Positions 56,766 through 57,500 of a DNA stretch of 57,500 nucleotides are shown here, in pieces. The DNA comes from Chrysomallon squamiferum. Lineage: Eukaryota; Mollusca; Gastropoda; Neomphalida; Peltospiridae. The position numbers and the translations under genes were made by a program. The notes beneath the pieces are model-generated. The model saw only the letters and a program-made list of their open reading frames with translations. It made no database searches and was not told the origin of the DNA. Numbering within the stretch: the stretch's first letter is position 1; every line of letters begins with the position of its first letter. The stretch covers positions 18,876,091 through 18,933,590 of the forward strand of contig CM022669.1 of NCBI GenBank assembly GCA_012295275.1. Direction: 5' to 3'.

Positions 56766-57500
56766 ATCTTCTGCTAGAATGTAAATGAGACGTTACACGC
56801 TCTCTGCAACAACAAACAACTGAGCAACAGTCGATTTTAAATTACGTAAGATTTATCTGCAAGTCCCCACAGCATGTGTTAGATAAATCACGCTAAATAA
56901 TTATCTTTCTGAAATGCTTTATTATTAAGCTGTCATGTTTGAAAATAAACGGGTAATGTCGTCATATTCTCGATACCAATCTGTACTTTTTTTAACCATC
57001 CGAAAAAAAATATATATATATATATATATGGGCTTAATAATCTTCTCATATCTACTTTTCTTCGATAAACAGATACGCTGCTTTGAAATACCCAGTTTGA
57101 TTCCGTCTGAGCAGTTTTTGAAAAGGCAGGCTGTCAAAACGGTCTTCGGTTCTCGCCATCAAATTTGAATTCAGTGATCTAAATGTGAGTGTGTTAAATC
57201 CAGAGAACAGTGGAATGAAATCAGCCGTGTCTTCAGCTTGCTTATTCATGCATGACTTCTGTTTACTGGCTTCTTAGTGCCAACGAGAAATTTATTAATA
57301 AATAAAAATTGCAGAAGGTTGTGGATTTCTATTATCAGTTTTATATATAAAAACATAATTAATTTTTAGATATATGGGAGAGGTTTTTTGTTGTTGTTGT
57401 AGTTGCTGTTTGTGTATAGTGGTTGTATACAGCAGCACAAACATGCGTAATAGAATAGAATCACTGTTACGTAATAATAATATGTCGAATAATATGCAGA
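56766..57500. other. Presumed intron 1, right window end
   Basis: Unique sequence with a TA run at 57009-57028; no exon recognised. Confidence 0.5.

Overview
This is a eukaryotic window, AT-rich and saturated with simple repeats, holding one recognisable protein-coding segment: the first coding exon of a GnRH-receptor-type G-protein-coupled receptor (33148-33684, + strand). The receptor resembles the molluscan GnRH/corazonin/AKH receptor group. Together with the very high microsatellite load and long introns, this suggests a mollusc, most plausibly a coleoid cephalopod. The species call is inference, and I did not see the common octopus tRNA-type SINE sequences that would point to Octopus itself.

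Layout. Positions 1 to about 32.8 kb are non-coding (upstream intergenic, or intron/UTR of a gene I cannot see). They hold long CT tracts, trinucleotide and tetranucleotide arrays, several decayed tandem arrays of 20-65 bp units, tRNA-like SINE fragments, and two interspersed repeats each present as an inverted pair (20.8/25.3 kb and 26.9/31.0 kb). Between these lie low-repeat islands that look like candidate regulatory DNA (12.4-13.5 kb, about 16 kb, 19.2 kb). A more GC-rich stretch at 32.86-33.15 kb, with a TATA-like box at 33091, is the candidate promoter/5'UTR. The receptor exon ends in phase 0 at a strong GTAAGT donor (33685). From there to 57.5 kb is apparently intron 1, with no further receptor exon recognised.

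The most unusual structure lies directly at that exon's end. The last ~25 bp of the exon, its splice donor and the first ~100-150 bp of the intron are repeated about five times in tandem (33657 to about 34440), with progressive decay. Two decayed copies keep both an acceptor-like TTTCAG and a donor-like GTAAGT/GTAAAT around a 22-nt exon-like core, so they could act as decoy splice sites or microexons. Further into the intron are a complete non-autonomous hAT-type transposon with an exact 8-bp target duplication (34775-35229), a possible homeodomain-type regulatory island (44.6-44.9 kb) and a 7-copy ~62-bp minisatellite (56.35-56.76 kb).

No rRNA, functional tRNA, CRISPR array, prokaryotic operon or intact transposase/reverse transcriptase was found. 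Most other open frames are translations of microsatellites. No undescribed multi-gene system is visible; the novelty here is structural.
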